Source: Lewinellaceae bacterium (GTDB taxonomy: Bacteria; Bacteroidota; Bacteroidia; Chitinophagales; Saprospiraceae). Taken from it: a stretch of 64,000 nt of DNA. The DNA lies in NCBI GenBank assembly GCA_020636435.1, contig JACJXX010000001.1:1054001-1118000 (forward strand), written 5' to 3'. A program made the translations under genes and the position numbers. Each line of letters begins with the position of its first letter. Position 1 is the stretch's first letter. Positions 26,867-35,637 of this stretch are shown piece after piece. Under the pieces are notes generated by a model. It was not told where the DNA came from. It saw only the letters and a program-made list of their open reading frames with translations, and searched no databases.

Positions 26867-27466
26867 TTCTCCCTTGCTTCCTGCTTCCAATTCCCGGATG
26901 ATGGCTTTTACGCGTTCTACCGGCATGTCGGCAAGTTCGGCGATTTCTTCAGCGGTCATGCCCTTTTTCCGGCCACGCTCGACGAAGATGTATTCTTTGC
27001 GTTCTTCACCGGCTTCAAATCCTTCTTTCAAGCCTTCTTCCTTACCCTTTTTGTAAAGAAAATCAGTTTCGATATCGTAAGTGATCGGCATAGTTTCTAT
27101 AGTTTTTATAGTTTTTATAGTAAGTTCATGCAATTTACGCAATCCTGATAACACATTCAACTGGCGAATATATTTCTCCAGTGAAAGCTCACCCTTCGCC
27201 ACTTTTTGCAGCCGCTTCACTATAGAACGTATAGCAACCTCCGGCGGTTTTTTCTTGAAATCGGCCAGGATGGCCAGAACAACCACCTCCGGGATTTGGC
27301 TGCTCAGCAACTGCCCGAAGTCCAACCGGCCGATATCAATCAATTCGAAACCTTCGAAAGAAAGGATGCGAATATTCATTAACTGCTCCAGAAACGGTAG
27401 AAAGAGCGCCTCCAGGTTCTCTTTGATGATCTTGTCGTACTTATTGGCTTCCTTTTTGGGTTTCAT
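26861..27466 (-). CDS. Rpn/PD-(D/E)XK transposase-family protein with core deleted
   Basis: 201 aa. The N-terminus KYDKIIKENLEALFLPFLEQLMNIRI and the C-terminal two thirds (FELIDIGRLDFGQLLSSQIPEVVVLAILADF, then IKTIETMPITYDIETDFLYKKGKEEGLKEG) match the two ends of the Bacteroidota Rpn-like / YhgA-like family. Between residues 34 and 37 the roughly 100-residue PD-(D/E)XK nuclease core (usually REPDFL ... LHIEFQ) is missing, yet the frame is open. It therefore cannot be a normal nuclease. The C-terminal MTAEEIAELADMPVERVKAIIRE is a short helix-turn-helix-like tail typical of the family. It may be a decaying relic or a retained regulatory fragment. Confidence 0.65.
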   Translation of the reverse strand: MKPKKEANKYDKIIKENLEALFLPFLEQLMNIRILSFEGFELIDIGRLDFGQLLSSQIPEVVVLAILADFKKKPPEVAIRSIVKRLQKVAKGELSLEKYIRQLNVLSGLRKLHELTIKTIKTIETMPITYDIETDFLYKKGKEEGLKEGFEAGEERKEYIFVERGRKKGMTAEEIAELADMPVERVKAIIRELEAGSKGEG

Positions 27467-27492
27467 CCCACAATATAAGCCAAAATTTTATT

Positions 27493-27545
27493 AAATACAA
27501 TTATTTGGTTTAAAATTTCTTTTTTTAAACCAAATAATTGTATTT
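27493..27545. terminator. AT-rich 23-bp perfect hairpin
   Basis: The 23-bp arm at 27493-27515 is the exact complement of 27523-27545, with a 7-nt loop. It lies 10 bp past the stop codon of the minus-strand lipoprotein gene (27555) and 27 bp before the start of the Rpn-like gene. It could terminate the former. The A/T content of the arms is unusual for a terminator in this genome. Confidence 0.6.
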
Positions 27546-27554
27546 TGAAGCTGA

Positions 27555-28280
27555 TTAGCTATCGATTTTGCCTGCCTCCAGCTCGCTCTTCAGCAGCAGG
27601 GCCGCAGACACGCTGCCCAGCACCAGCCGCAGTTCCGGCGCCAGGCCGTCCTTCAGCCATACCCGGCCGTTGTTGAGCGTTTCCACCGCGCCCACCACTT
27701 CGCCATTGAAGACGAACTGGAAGCCCAGCGACTGCATGCCCAGTGCGCGCTTGCCGTTGGACAGCTTATCCACCGGCTGGACCTCAATCGTGCTATCTTC
27801 GTAGCGGACGAAGCCTTCAGCCGGGCGGAACCAGTTGTTCTGGTTGAGGTCGGTGAGCAGGAAGTCGTAGTGCTGCCGGCCTTCGTCCAGGCTGATGGTT
27901 CCGGAGAAGGCGTCCTGCCACTTCAAATTTATATCGAAATACTTATTGAACAGGAGCAAATCCTGTTCGCGGAGCTTGCCCATGGCGAATACTTCGGCGG
28001 TGTTGCCTTCACCGTCGGTTAAGTCGTAGGCCAGCTTCTCCTTGGCGCCCGAGAAGCGCACAATGAACGGGATGTCATAACTCTTGAGCCAGCCCCGCTT
28101 CACCTTGCTGCTGGCAAATTCGCCGAAGGACAGGCGCTGGTTCACCATCCAGCCCTGCCGCCCTTTGACGGGCATGGCGGTGGAGGTTTGCAGCTGGTTG
28201 TCGACCGCCATCTGCGGGGTGCTGCAGGAGGCCAGGGCCAGGAGGATGGGAAGGAAGAAGAATTTCAGTATGCTTTTCAT
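27555..28280 (-). CDS. Putative lipoprotein of unknown function
   Basis: 241 aa with a lipobox LASC (Cys 19), so a lipid-anchored envelope protein. No domain is recognised. The sequence is beta-rich (MVNQRLSFGEFASSKVKRGW, DIPFIVRFSGAKEKLAYDLTD, LQSLGFQFVFNGEVVGAVETL), suggesting a barrel- or lipocalin-like fold. It stands alone: upstream is an inverted repeat that could be an operator, downstream an AT-rich hairpin. No catalytic motif is visible. Confidence 0.7.
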   Translation of the reverse strand: MKSILKFFFLPILLALASCSTPQMAVDNQLQTSTAMPVKGRQGWMVNQRLSFGEFASSKVKRGWLKSYDIPFIVRFSGAKEKLAYDLTDGEGNTAEVFAMGKLREQDLLLFNKYFDINLKWQDAFSGTISLDEGRQHYDFLLTDLNQNNWFRPAEGFVRYEDSTIEVQPVDKLSNGKRALGMQSLGFQFVFNGEVVGAVETLNNGRVWLKDGLAPELRLVLGSVSAALLLKSELEAGKIDS

Positions 28281-28289
28281 AATCCAGGT

Positions 28290-28327
28290 GGTTTAAATGG
28301 TGATTGTTTGCTTTAGACATTTAAACC
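28290..28327. promoter_or_regulatory. Operator-like inverted repeat
   Basis: GGTTTAAATG (28290-28299) and its exact complement CATTTAAACC (28318-28327) flank an 18-bp spacer. The site starts 10 bp upstream of the start codon of the minus-strand lipoprotein gene, a good position for a repressor site or leader hairpin. Confidence 0.45.
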
Positions 28328-28478
28328 GGGGGGAAGGTGGCAAGCTCGAAGGGAAGGGGGAAGGTTTTTTTAAAATTTTATGATGCCGTTTACGTAGCCA
28401 ACCTGCCGCGATTCCGTTGGTTCCTGGCTTGGCCAACCTGGCAGCGTTTATCGAAGATTGCTGGCCGGAAAGAGGGAT

Positions 28479-29363
28479 TTACCGCTTCTTACAATCCCTC
28501 TTCAACCGTTCCCAGTCAAAATCCGGAACATCCCAGCGTTTCACTTCCGGCAATGCTGCAATCAAACCGTTTACCAGGGCAGACTCATCGTAAGGCGGAA
28601 GGCCGAGCGGAATGGACAAATGCAACTCCCGGTCCTCACGGAAATAAGTGCTGTCAGATTCATACATCCTTCCATCTGGTTCATCGGCCAGAAAGGAGAG
28701 GTACAGCTCCTCTACGCCTGAGCCATAATCCGTAAGGTTCATCCGTTGATTAAGCATCCCGGCAAATTGCTCTACTTCAATGACCTGGTACCACTCTCTC
28801 TGAGCGACTTTTCGAGCGAAAAAGTAAGGGCGTTTCCCATTTTGCAGGCCACTGCGAAAATCCGACATCCACACGAGGTAAACAGGGGGGCTGCAAATCT
28901 TAGGAAGCGAACCGTCCAGCCAGCCCTGCTTTTGAAAAAGATCGAAAATATCCTGACGGAATGAAGAAATTTGGAAATGGGGGACGGGCACTTCGGCAAA
29001 TAAAGGAATTGCCGCCAGTAAATAACGCGCCAGCCAGGAGGTCATTTCTTCTTTTGTAGTAGCTTGTTTTACCACCCGATAGTCCAGTTGAAGGTTGATA
29101 TCGATCGACTTATCCTCTTCTTTATAGCCTATGCTTTGATGACGGCCGTCTCCCTGAATAGCTATTGGAGTAAACCCAACATGGCTAACCGAACCATAAT
29201 TGCTCAGTGAGATATTCTGGTTCAGAAGCTCCCGAAGCGGATTGGTATCGAGGACTTTGTGGGCACCCTCATCCACCATAGCGGAGAACCAGAAGTCTTC
29301 CTGGGGAAGCCCTAGTGCCTGGAAAGCGGCGATATCTTTCATGGAAAGGATCATAAATTTCAA
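28479..29363 (-). CDS. Unknown protein with two homologous halves
   Basis: 294 aa, no signal peptide, no family recognised. Two segments look like copies of one domain of about 100 residues: LLNQNISLSNYGSVSHVGFT, then GDGRHQSIGY and INLQLDYR with LARYLLAAI in the first half; MLNQRMNLTDYGSGVEELYL, then DGRMYESDS and LHLSIPLGL with VNGLIAALP in the second. The gene starts 2 bp after the stop of the amber-split gene upstream, so the two are almost certainly co-transcribed. A toxin-immunity or effector-chaperone pairing is possible but unproven. Confidence 0.6.
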   Translation of the reverse strand: MKFMILSMKDIAAFQALGLPQEDFWFSAMVDEGAHKVLDTNPLRELLNQNISLSNYGSVSHVGFTPIAIQGDGRHQSIGYKEEDKSIDINLQLDYRVVKQATTKEEMTSWLARYLLAAIPLFAEVPVPHFQISSFRQDIFDLFQKQGWLDGSLPKICSPPVYLVWMSDFRSGLQNGKRPYFFARKVAQREWYQVIEVEQFAGMLNQRMNLTDYGSGVEELYLSFLADEPDGRMYESDSTYFREDRELHLSIPLGLPPYDESALVNGLIAALPEVKRWDVPDFDWERLKRDCKKR

Positions 29364-29365
29364 AT

Positions 29366-29881
29366 TTAAGAATCAGTCTTATTGCCCGGAGGCCTTTCGA
29401 GCAATACTGTCCGAGCCTGAGCTTCGGGAAGCATCGGATAGTTGATAATTTTGATGGCTTCTTCTTTCATACATTCTTCTATTGTTCCTATCAACTGTGT
29501 TAAATATTCCAATCTCATGGCTCTGTAAAAACTCTCTGAATATCTTTTTTTACCTTTTGTGGAAAATCCGTGCTTCCACACCTAGCCCTTGTTCAAATAG
29601 ATCACTTCCGAATCCGGGCAACTAAAACAAGGATAGAAGCCATTTTCCGTAGCGAATAAGGCATACTGCTCGGCTTCCTCCAACTCATTTAATTTTCGAT
29701 CTAATTTTTCTTTCCTGTGAGGCGCCAGAACGATGTTCCCATCTCTATCATAAACTACCGGCGATTCACTGTTGCGTTTTGCCAGAAACAGAAGGCCGGC
29801 CAATAAAAAAAGAACTCCAATCCAAATATACGGTTTTGGAGGGATACTTGTAGGAGAAGATGTAGGTACAGGGTTAACCAT
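29366..29881 (-). pseudogene. Membrane-anchored protein split by in-frame amber codon
   Basis: One frame of 172 codons starting at ATG 29881 (an upstream start at 29929 is also open). It is interrupted by TAG at 29582-29584 between YLNKG and VWKHGFSTKG, where the family appears to have Glu, so a single GAG-to-TAG change explains it. The first part (99 aa) has one transmembrane helix (IWIGVLFLLAGLLFLA) and a C-x-x-C-containing end FYPCFSCPD; the second part (71 aa; RYSESFYRAMRLEYLTQ, then LPEAQARTV and ERPPGNK) could restart at GTG 29581. From memory, Bacteroidota proteins of the form KGEVWKYG ... PPGNK are common near secreted toxins. The product could be dead, read through, or made as two parts. 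Confidence 0.6.
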
Positions 29882-30132
29882 GGTAATAGGTTTTAGAAAA
29901 TTTGAGGGTCTTGATGTTTTCAAGTACACTTAATTTTTCAGGCAAAATTAATGGCTGGCTCCCACAAAAAACAGGACAGTTACCCCCCTCCCAGCCAAAG
30001 CTATTTTGCTCAAAACTCACCAAAAAACTAATCTAAAAACATGATTATCAAACCTTAACCATCCACGCCAAACCAACAAATTGTAAAATTATCTCTACTC
30101 CCCCCTCAGTTCCAAACCACCCAAATATTTGC

Positions 30133-30140
30133 TACCTTTA
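30133..30140 (+). promoter_or_regulatory. -7-like element TACCTTTA before the helicase
   Basis: Matches TAnnTTTG at seven of eight positions and lies 13 bp before ATG 30153. It overlaps an alternative start at 30129, which argues for the later ATG. A -33 box is not evident. Confidence 0.35.
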
Positions 30141-30152
30141 CTCCAAAAGCCC

Positions 30153-32642
30153 ATGCCTCTCCAATCCAACCCCGAACTCGAGCTGGCTTACCAATACGTC
30201 TGCTTCACCAACAAAAGCATCTTCCTGACGGGCAAGGCCGGAACGGGCAAGACCACCTTTCTGCACAAGATCAAAGAGGAGGCCCCCAAGCGGATGGCCG
30301 TAGTGGCCCCCACCGGGGTGGCGGCCATCAACGCCAAAGGCATGACCATCCACTCCTTTTTCCAGTTGCCCTTCGGCCCTTACCTGCCGGGCAATGCGCG
30401 GGAGGCCGCCCGGCAGCGGAGGTTCTCCGGCGAAAAAATCCGCCTGATCCGCAGCCTCGACCTGCTGGTCATCGACGAAGTCAGCATGGTGCGGGCCGAC
30501 CTGCTGGACGGCATCGACGACGTGCTGCGCCGCTACAAAGACCCCAGCCGCCCCTTCGGCGGCGTGCAACTGCTTATGATCGGCGACTTGCACCAGCTGC
30601 CGCCGGTGGTCAAGGACGAAGAGTGGTACCTGCTGCGCGAACACTACCACACGCCCTACTTCTTCGGCAGCCTCGCCCTGCAGGAAACCCGGCCGGTGAT
30701 CGTCGAGCTGAAGCACATCTTCCGGCAATCGGACGACACCTTCATCCGCCTGCTCAACAAGGTGCGCAACAACAACCTCGACAATGGCGTGCTGGAGGCG
30801 CTGAACAGCCGTTTCGACCCGAACTTTCAGGCACAGGAGGAGGACGGGTACATCACGCTGACTACCCACAACGCCTCCGCTCATGAGATCAACGCCCAAA
30901 AACTGGCGGATATCCCCGAAAAGGCGAGCACCTTCCGGGCGGAGGTCAAAGGCGATTTTCCCGCCCACGCCTACCCTGCCGACGAGGTGCTGGAACTGAA
31001 AACCGGCGCCCAGGTGATGTTCATCAAAAACGACGCCAATCCCGAAAAACGCTACTACAACGGCAAGATCGGCAAGATCACCCGTATCGGAAAGGACGAA
31101 ATTTACGTGCTTTGCCCGGGTGAAAGGGAACCGATCGAAGTGCTGCTCGCCGAGTGGAACAACGTCAAGTACAGCCTGAATGAATATACCAAAGAAGTGG
31201 CGGAAGACATCGTCGGCACCTTCACTCAATTCCCCCTCCGGCTGGCCTGGGCCATCACCATCCACAAGAGCCAGGGCCTTACCTTCGAACGGGTGATCCT
31301 CGACGCGCAGGCGGCCTTCGCCCACGGGCAGGTCTATGTGGCGCTCAGCCGGTGCAAGAGCTTTGAGGGCATCGTGCTGGTTTCGAAAATCACCCCCTCC
31401 AGCGTCCGGACGGATGTAAGGGTGAAAAACTTCTCCGAAGAGGCGGAAAAAAACGCGCCCGATCAGGCCCAACTGGAACAGGACAAGGCAGTTTATCAGC
31501 AGTCCCTCATCCTGGAATTATTCAGCTTCAAAACCCTGAAAAGAGGCCTCAACCAAATGAACCGGGTGCTGCTGGAACACGAAAACAAACTGCTCGCGGG
31601 TGCTTTGCAACAATTCAAGGCGCTTGCCACGCTGGCAGAGGAACGGGTATTCCCGGTAGGAGAAAAATTCAGGCGGCAGCTTCGGTGGTATTTTACCCAG
31701 GGCGGCCTGCCGGAAGAGCATGAAGAACTACAGGGCCGCATCCAAAAGGCCAGCGGATGGTTTGCCGAAAAGGTGAAAGGAGAATTGCAGCCCGCCGCCC
31801 AAAGCATTGAAATCATAACCGATAACCGGCAAATCCGGAAGACGGCTTTGGAAACGCTGGAAAAGCTGCAAAGAGAGATTTTTGCCAAACTCGCCTGCTT
31901 CACTGCCTCCCAAAGCGGCTTCACTACCCAAACCTACCTGAGCACCAAGGCCAGGGCCGAACTGGACTTCCAGGCTGCCCAGCCCAAGGCCCCGCCTGCC
32001 GCCCGGCCTGCCGCCACTCCTAAAGACCTCGCCCACCCGGAGCTGTACGCCCGCCTGGAGCAATGGCGCAGCGATGCCGCCGACGAAGAGGAGGTAGCCC
32101 TGTATATGGTTTTGCCTACCCGCTCCCTCCTGGAGCTGGCCCAGAATTTGCCGTTAAACAACGCCCAGCTAAAAAAAATCCACGGCATCGGAAAGGGCAG
32201 GATCAAACAGTATGGGGCCGACCTTATTGCCCTCATCGAAGGCTATTGTGCAGAGAAAGAGATTCCTACCGACGCCCTCCTGCTGGCCAACGCGGAGGAA
32301 GCCCCGAAAAAACCGCCAAAGCCGGATACCAAGAAAATCAGCTTCGAGTTGTTCGGATCGGGCAAAACCATTGAAGAGATCGCCGAAGAGCGCGGATTGG
32401 TGCGCTCCACCATCGAAGGCCACCTGGCGCACTTCATCGGCCAGGGTGAATTGAGCGCGGCGGATGTCATGCCTGCGGAAGATGTCGAAAAAATAAAGCA
32501 GTTTCTGGCGGAGCGCCCCGAAGCCAGCCTTTCGGAGGCCAGAAGCCATTTTGACAATGCCTATTCTTACGGGGAGATCAAGATCGTGATGGCGGAGAGG
32601 CAAAAGTCGGAAATGGGAAGTGCGAAGTCGGAAGGGCAATGA
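30153..32642 (+). CDS. PIF1/RecD-like DNA helicase with HRDC and HTH tail
   Basis: 829 aa from ATG 30153. An SF1 helicase core has Walker A GKAGTGKT (27-34), Walker B DEVSM (108-112), the motif GDLHQLPPV and the C-terminal VYVALSRCKSFEGIVL. The TPRIHKSQG-type motif IHKSQGLTFERVILD is also present. After the core come an HRDC-like domain (LARLEQWRSDAADEEEVALYMVL, LKKIHGIGKGRIKQYGADL) and a C-terminal helix-turn-helix (SGKTIEEIAEERGLVRSTIEGHL). This fusion is common in Bacteroidota and should unwind DNA 5' to 3' in repair or replication restart. It is cytoplasmic and monocistronic. Confidence 0.9.
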   Translation: MPLQSNPELELAYQYVCFTNKSIFLTGKAGTGKTTFLHKIKEEAPKRMAVVAPTGVAAINAKGMTIHSFFQLPFGPYLPGNAREAARQRRFSGEKIRLIRSLDLLVIDEVSMVRADLLDGIDDVLRRYKDPSRPFGGVQLLMIGDLHQLPPVVKDEEWYLLREHYHTPYFFGSLALQETRPVIVELKHIFRQSDDTFIRLLNKVRNNNLDNGVLEALNSRFDPNFQAQEEDGYITLTTHNASAHEINAQKLADIPEKASTFRAEVKGDFPAHAYPADEVLELKTGAQVMFIKNDANPEKRYYNGKIGKITRIGKDEIYVLCPGEREPIEVLLAEWNNVKYSLNEYTKEVAEDIVGTFTQFPLRLAWAITIHKSQGLTFERVILDAQAAFAHGQVYVALSRCKSFEGIVLVSKITPSSVRTDVRVKNFSEEAEKNAPDQAQLEQDKAVYQQSLILELFSFKTLKRGLNQMNRVLLEHENKLLAGALQQFKALATLAEERVFPVGEKFRRQLRWYFTQGGLPEEHEELQGRIQKASGWFAEKVKGELQPAAQSIEIITDNRQIRKTALETLEKLQREIFAKLACFTASQSGFTTQTYLSTKARAELDFQAAQPKAPPAARPAATPKDLAHPELYARLEQWRSDAADEEEVALYMVLPTRSLLELAQNLPLNNAQLKKIHGIGKGRIKQYGADLIALIEGYCAEKEIPTDALLLANAEEAPKKPPKPDTKKISFELFGSGKTIEEIAEERGLVRSTIEGHLAHFIGQGELSAADVMPAEDVEKIKQFLAERPEASLSEARSHFDNAYSYGEIKIVMAERQKSEMGSAKSEGQ

Positions 32643-32877
32643 AGGGACTGTTCAGAACGTAGAAAATAATGGAAATATTTGATCCTGAAAAACCTTATGA
32701 TCTCGATAATCCAACTTCCGATTTCCGCCTTCGTATATTAAGACAGTGCCTACTTTTACCCAATTCGATACTTTTTACGTTTTCCCGACAAGCCTTTGGC
32801 CTTTCCAGGCGTTTATTGTCCAAAATCAGGCCCTTGGCTGGCCATATAAATAGTTGCAAAAAATAAAACAAACCCGC

Positions 32878-35448
32878 ATGTCGCCCCGTACTTTCCTGTT
32901 CCTGGCCCTTTCTACCCTAACCATTTCCCTTTCTGCCCAAAGCGGCCAACAACTCCTGGAACAGCAGGACTACGATACCGCCCGGGAAACGCTTGAAAAA
33001 GAACTCCGGCAGGATGAGGAATCGGTAGAGGCCTTGCTCGGCATGGCCCGGCTCTACGCCGAAGAGGCTTACGCCCAATACAACCCCGATACAGCCTATG
33101 CCTATCTCCGGGAAGCACAGCGCCACATTCGCAAGCTTTCTAAAGGCCAACAGAAAAAACTGGAACAGCAGGGGCTGGACAACCGAGGCATCCGAATGCT
33201 CAAAAACGACATCCGCGATAAAGGGCTGCAGTTCGCCATAGAAAAGGGAGAAAGCGAAGCGCTCCTCCAGTACATGGACCACTACAGCCGGCTGAGCGCC
33301 GAAAATAAAAAGAAGGCCATGCGCGCTTTTCTTCAGGCCCGGTTCGAAGAACTGCGCAGAAAGGGCGGCTATGAACCCCTGCGGGATTTTGCCCGCTCCA
33401 GCCGCGCAGACACTAAAGAATATTTGCCCGAACTTGAACAGCGGCTACACGACGCCATCTTCGAGGCTTACTTCCAAACCAGAGACAGCACCCACCCCGG
33501 CAGCCTGTTCAACCTGCTGGCCGACTTCCCCGAAGCCGCCGCCCGCCTGGATGAACCGCTGAGCCAGGCCCTCTGGAAAAAACCCTACATTGCCCGGGCC
33601 GAAGCCGCCCTGCGCGGTTTGAACCACCGCCAATTGCCTCAGACAATACGCGTGGTCTATTACTACCACTACATCACCGGCGACTGGGGCGACCTGCTGG
33701 GCTTTCAAAACCGCTACCCTTATTACGCCGATTCGTTCAATATACAGGCCGCCATCACCATCGCCCGCACTGCTCCTGACCTCAAGCTGGGCTTTACCGA
33801 CGATCGCATGCCGGCATACCAGCATTACATCGAACTGGCGGCGCCCGTCCACAAAGCTTTCGTCGCCCTCCAGCAGGCCATCGCCCGCGACCTGGACCGA
33901 AAGGACTGGGAAAAAGCCGCCGCTACCGTCCGCCGGTTCGCGCCGTTCTTCGGCGAGAACGACCCCAGGATCAGCAGCCTGCTCAGCCTGCTCGCCCAGC
34001 CGGAAGAAGGCGTGGCGCCCTCCGCTCTCAGCGATGCAGTCAACTCCGAGCTGGGGGAGTATGCTCCGGCCATCTCCGCCGATGGGCAGCTCCTCTTCTT
34101 CTGCCGCAACATGGGCCGCAATGAAGACATCTACGCCGCCCGCCGGGAGGGCGAAACCTGGACTACCCCCTACCCCATCGACGCCCTGAACACAGCCGAG
34201 AAACACGAAGCGCCCCTCGCACTCAGCGCAGACAACACTACTTTGCTGATGTACGACGGCGGCATTGTAAAGTACACGGATAAACTGGCGGAGGGATGGT
34301 CGGCGCCCCGCAATTTCTTTTCCGCCGCGCATACCCCCGAATGGCAGGGCAGCACCACCTTCGCCAGCAACCGCGAAGCCGTCATCTTCGCCGCCCGCTC
34401 CATGGATGTTATCGGCGCCCGCAATGACGACAACATCGACCTGTTTGTCTCCCGACGGCAACCCGACGGCAGCTGGGGGCCGCCCGCCAACCTGGGCACC
34501 ACCCTCAACACCCCGTTTGAAGACCGCTCGCCCTTCCTGCACCCAGACATGCGCACCCTCTATTTCAGCTCCAGCGGCCACGGCGGCCTGGGCAACCTCG
34601 ATGTGTTCATCGCTACCCGCATCGGCGACGGATGGCTGGAATGGACCGAGCCGGCAAATCTCGGCAAGGAGATCAACAAACCCGGCAGAGATTGGGGCTA
34701 CAAGATCAGCACCGACGGGACAACGGCCTATTTCTCGGCTGATACCCCCGGAAAGCGGGAAGAACTCTACCAGGTGGCTGTCCCGGAACAATTTCGCCCC
34801 CAACCGGTGTCCACCATCCGGGGCAGCATCCTCGGCCTGGATGGAAAGCCTTTGGCGGCGGAACTGCGGCTGGAAGACCTTGGCACCGGCGAAGCGGCCG
34901 GCCTGATACAACCGGACCCGGAGACCGGCGCCTTTTTTATTACGCTACCTTCCGGGCGTTTGTATAGTTATACAGTGGAAGGCCCGGGCCTCTACCCCGT
35001 CAGCAACAACATCGACCTCCGCGGCGGCGCCACCGCTTTCGATACGGAAGCAATCATAGAAGTGCCTACACTGGAGGAAATCCAGGAAGGGGACATCACG
35101 CTGCCTCTGAAAAACCTCTTTTTTGAAACCGATAAATACGCCATACAGGCTGAATCCTTCCCCGAACTCGACCGGCTGGCGGAGGTGGTCAAAGCTTACG
35201 GCCTGAAAGTGGAAGTGGCTGGCCATACCGACCACATCGGCGGCGCCGAATACAACCAGGCCCTTTCCCAAAACCGGGCGGAAGCGGTACGCGCCTACCT
35301 CCTCAGCCGGGGCGTGGCGGCCGATCAGATAAACGCTGCCGGCTACGGCCTCGCCCAGCCCGTCGCCAATAACGAAACAGAAGAGGGGCGGGCGCTGAAC
35401 CGGCGGGTGGAAGTTCGGTTTCGGGGGAGTGAGGGAGTGAGGGAGTGA
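32878..35448 (+). CDS. Second PorE-like OmpA-family protein
   Basis: 856 aa from ATG 32878; the longer frame from 32854 lacks a signal peptide at its start. A Sec signal (FLFLALSTLTISLSAQ) is present but there is no lipobox Cys, unlike the paralog at 18352. Regions in order: TPR-like helices (20-110), a long helical region, PD40 propeller blades (about 390-620; LSADNTTLLMYDG, FLHPDMRTLYFSSSGHGGLGNLDVF), a carboxypeptidase-regulatory-like domain (about 645-730) and OmpA C-terminal domain (about 745-856; FFETDKYAIQ, GHTDHIGGAEYNQALSQNRA). It probably bridges outer membrane and peptidoglycan. The last residues SEGVRE and the TGA stop are encoded by a GGGAGTGA simple repeat. Confidence 0.82.
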   Translation: MSPRTFLFLALSTLTISLSAQSGQQLLEQQDYDTARETLEKELRQDEESVEALLGMARLYAEEAYAQYNPDTAYAYLREAQRHIRKLSKGQQKKLEQQGLDNRGIRMLKNDIRDKGLQFAIEKGESEALLQYMDHYSRLSAENKKKAMRAFLQARFEELRRKGGYEPLRDFARSSRADTKEYLPELEQRLHDAIFEAYFQTRDSTHPGSLFNLLADFPEAAARLDEPLSQALWKKPYIARAEAALRGLNHRQLPQTIRVVYYYHYITGDWGDLLGFQNRYPYYADSFNIQAAITIARTAPDLKLGFTDDRMPAYQHYIELAAPVHKAFVALQQAIARDLDRKDWEKAAATVRRFAPFFGENDPRISSLLSLLAQPEEGVAPSALSDAVNSELGEYAPAISADGQLLFFCRNMGRNEDIYAARREGETWTTPYPIDALNTAEKHEAPLALSADNTTLLMYDGGIVKYTDKLAEGWSAPRNFFSAAHTPEWQGSTTFASNREAVIFAARSMDVIGARNDDNIDLFVSRRQPDGSWGPPANLGTTLNTPFEDRSPFLHPDMRTLYFSSSGHGGLGNLDVFIATRIGDGWLEWTEPANLGKEINKPGRDWGYKISTDGTTAYFSADTPGKREELYQVAVPEQFRPQPVSTIRGSILGLDGKPLAAELRLEDLGTGEAAGLIQPDPETGAFFITLPSGRLYSYTVEGPGLYPVSNNIDLRGGATAFDTEAIIEVPTLEEIQEGDITLPLKNLFFETDKYAIQAESFPELDRLAEVVKAYGLKVEVAGHTDHIGGAEYNQALSQNRAEAVRAYLLSRGVAADQINAAGYGLAQPVANNETEEGRALNRRVEVRFRGSEGVRE

Positions 35449-35461
35449 GGGAGTGAGGGAG
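35424..35461. repeat. GGGAGTGA simple tandem repeat over a stop codon
   Basis: About four and a half copies of the 8-bp unit GGGAGTGA run from the last codons of the OmpA gene past its stop. The same kind of unit recurs after the stops at 36510 and 45446. Confidence 0.85.
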
Positions 35462-35587
35462 GTGATCAGGCAGAAATACTTATGCCATAACCTCCAGCTT
35501 TTTCGCCTTGAAATGCAGCGTACCGCGTCGCAGGCAGCAGCGGCTTCAAACACTACTTCAACCTGAAGGAAAAAGGACGGCAACCGG

Positions 35588-35619
35588 TTTGGGCAATGCC
35601 CGCCGTTGTTGTACTTTTA
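35588..35619 (+). promoter_or_regulatory. Predicted Bacteroidota promoter of the purine cluster
   Basis: TTTG at 35588-35591, a 20-bp spacer and TACTTTTA at 35612-35619. This matches the TTTG-N19-21-TAnnTTTG pattern except for the last base and ends 18 bp before the start codon at 35638. Confidence 0.55.
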
Positions 35620-35637
35620 CTGAGGCGCCACTAAATA

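Noticed and set aside
33445..34911. A 488-codon minus-strand frame under the second OmpA-family gene
   Set aside because: Antisense shadow with valine/glycine/arginine-rich low-information sequence; the sense protein has full TPR-PD40-OmpA architecture.
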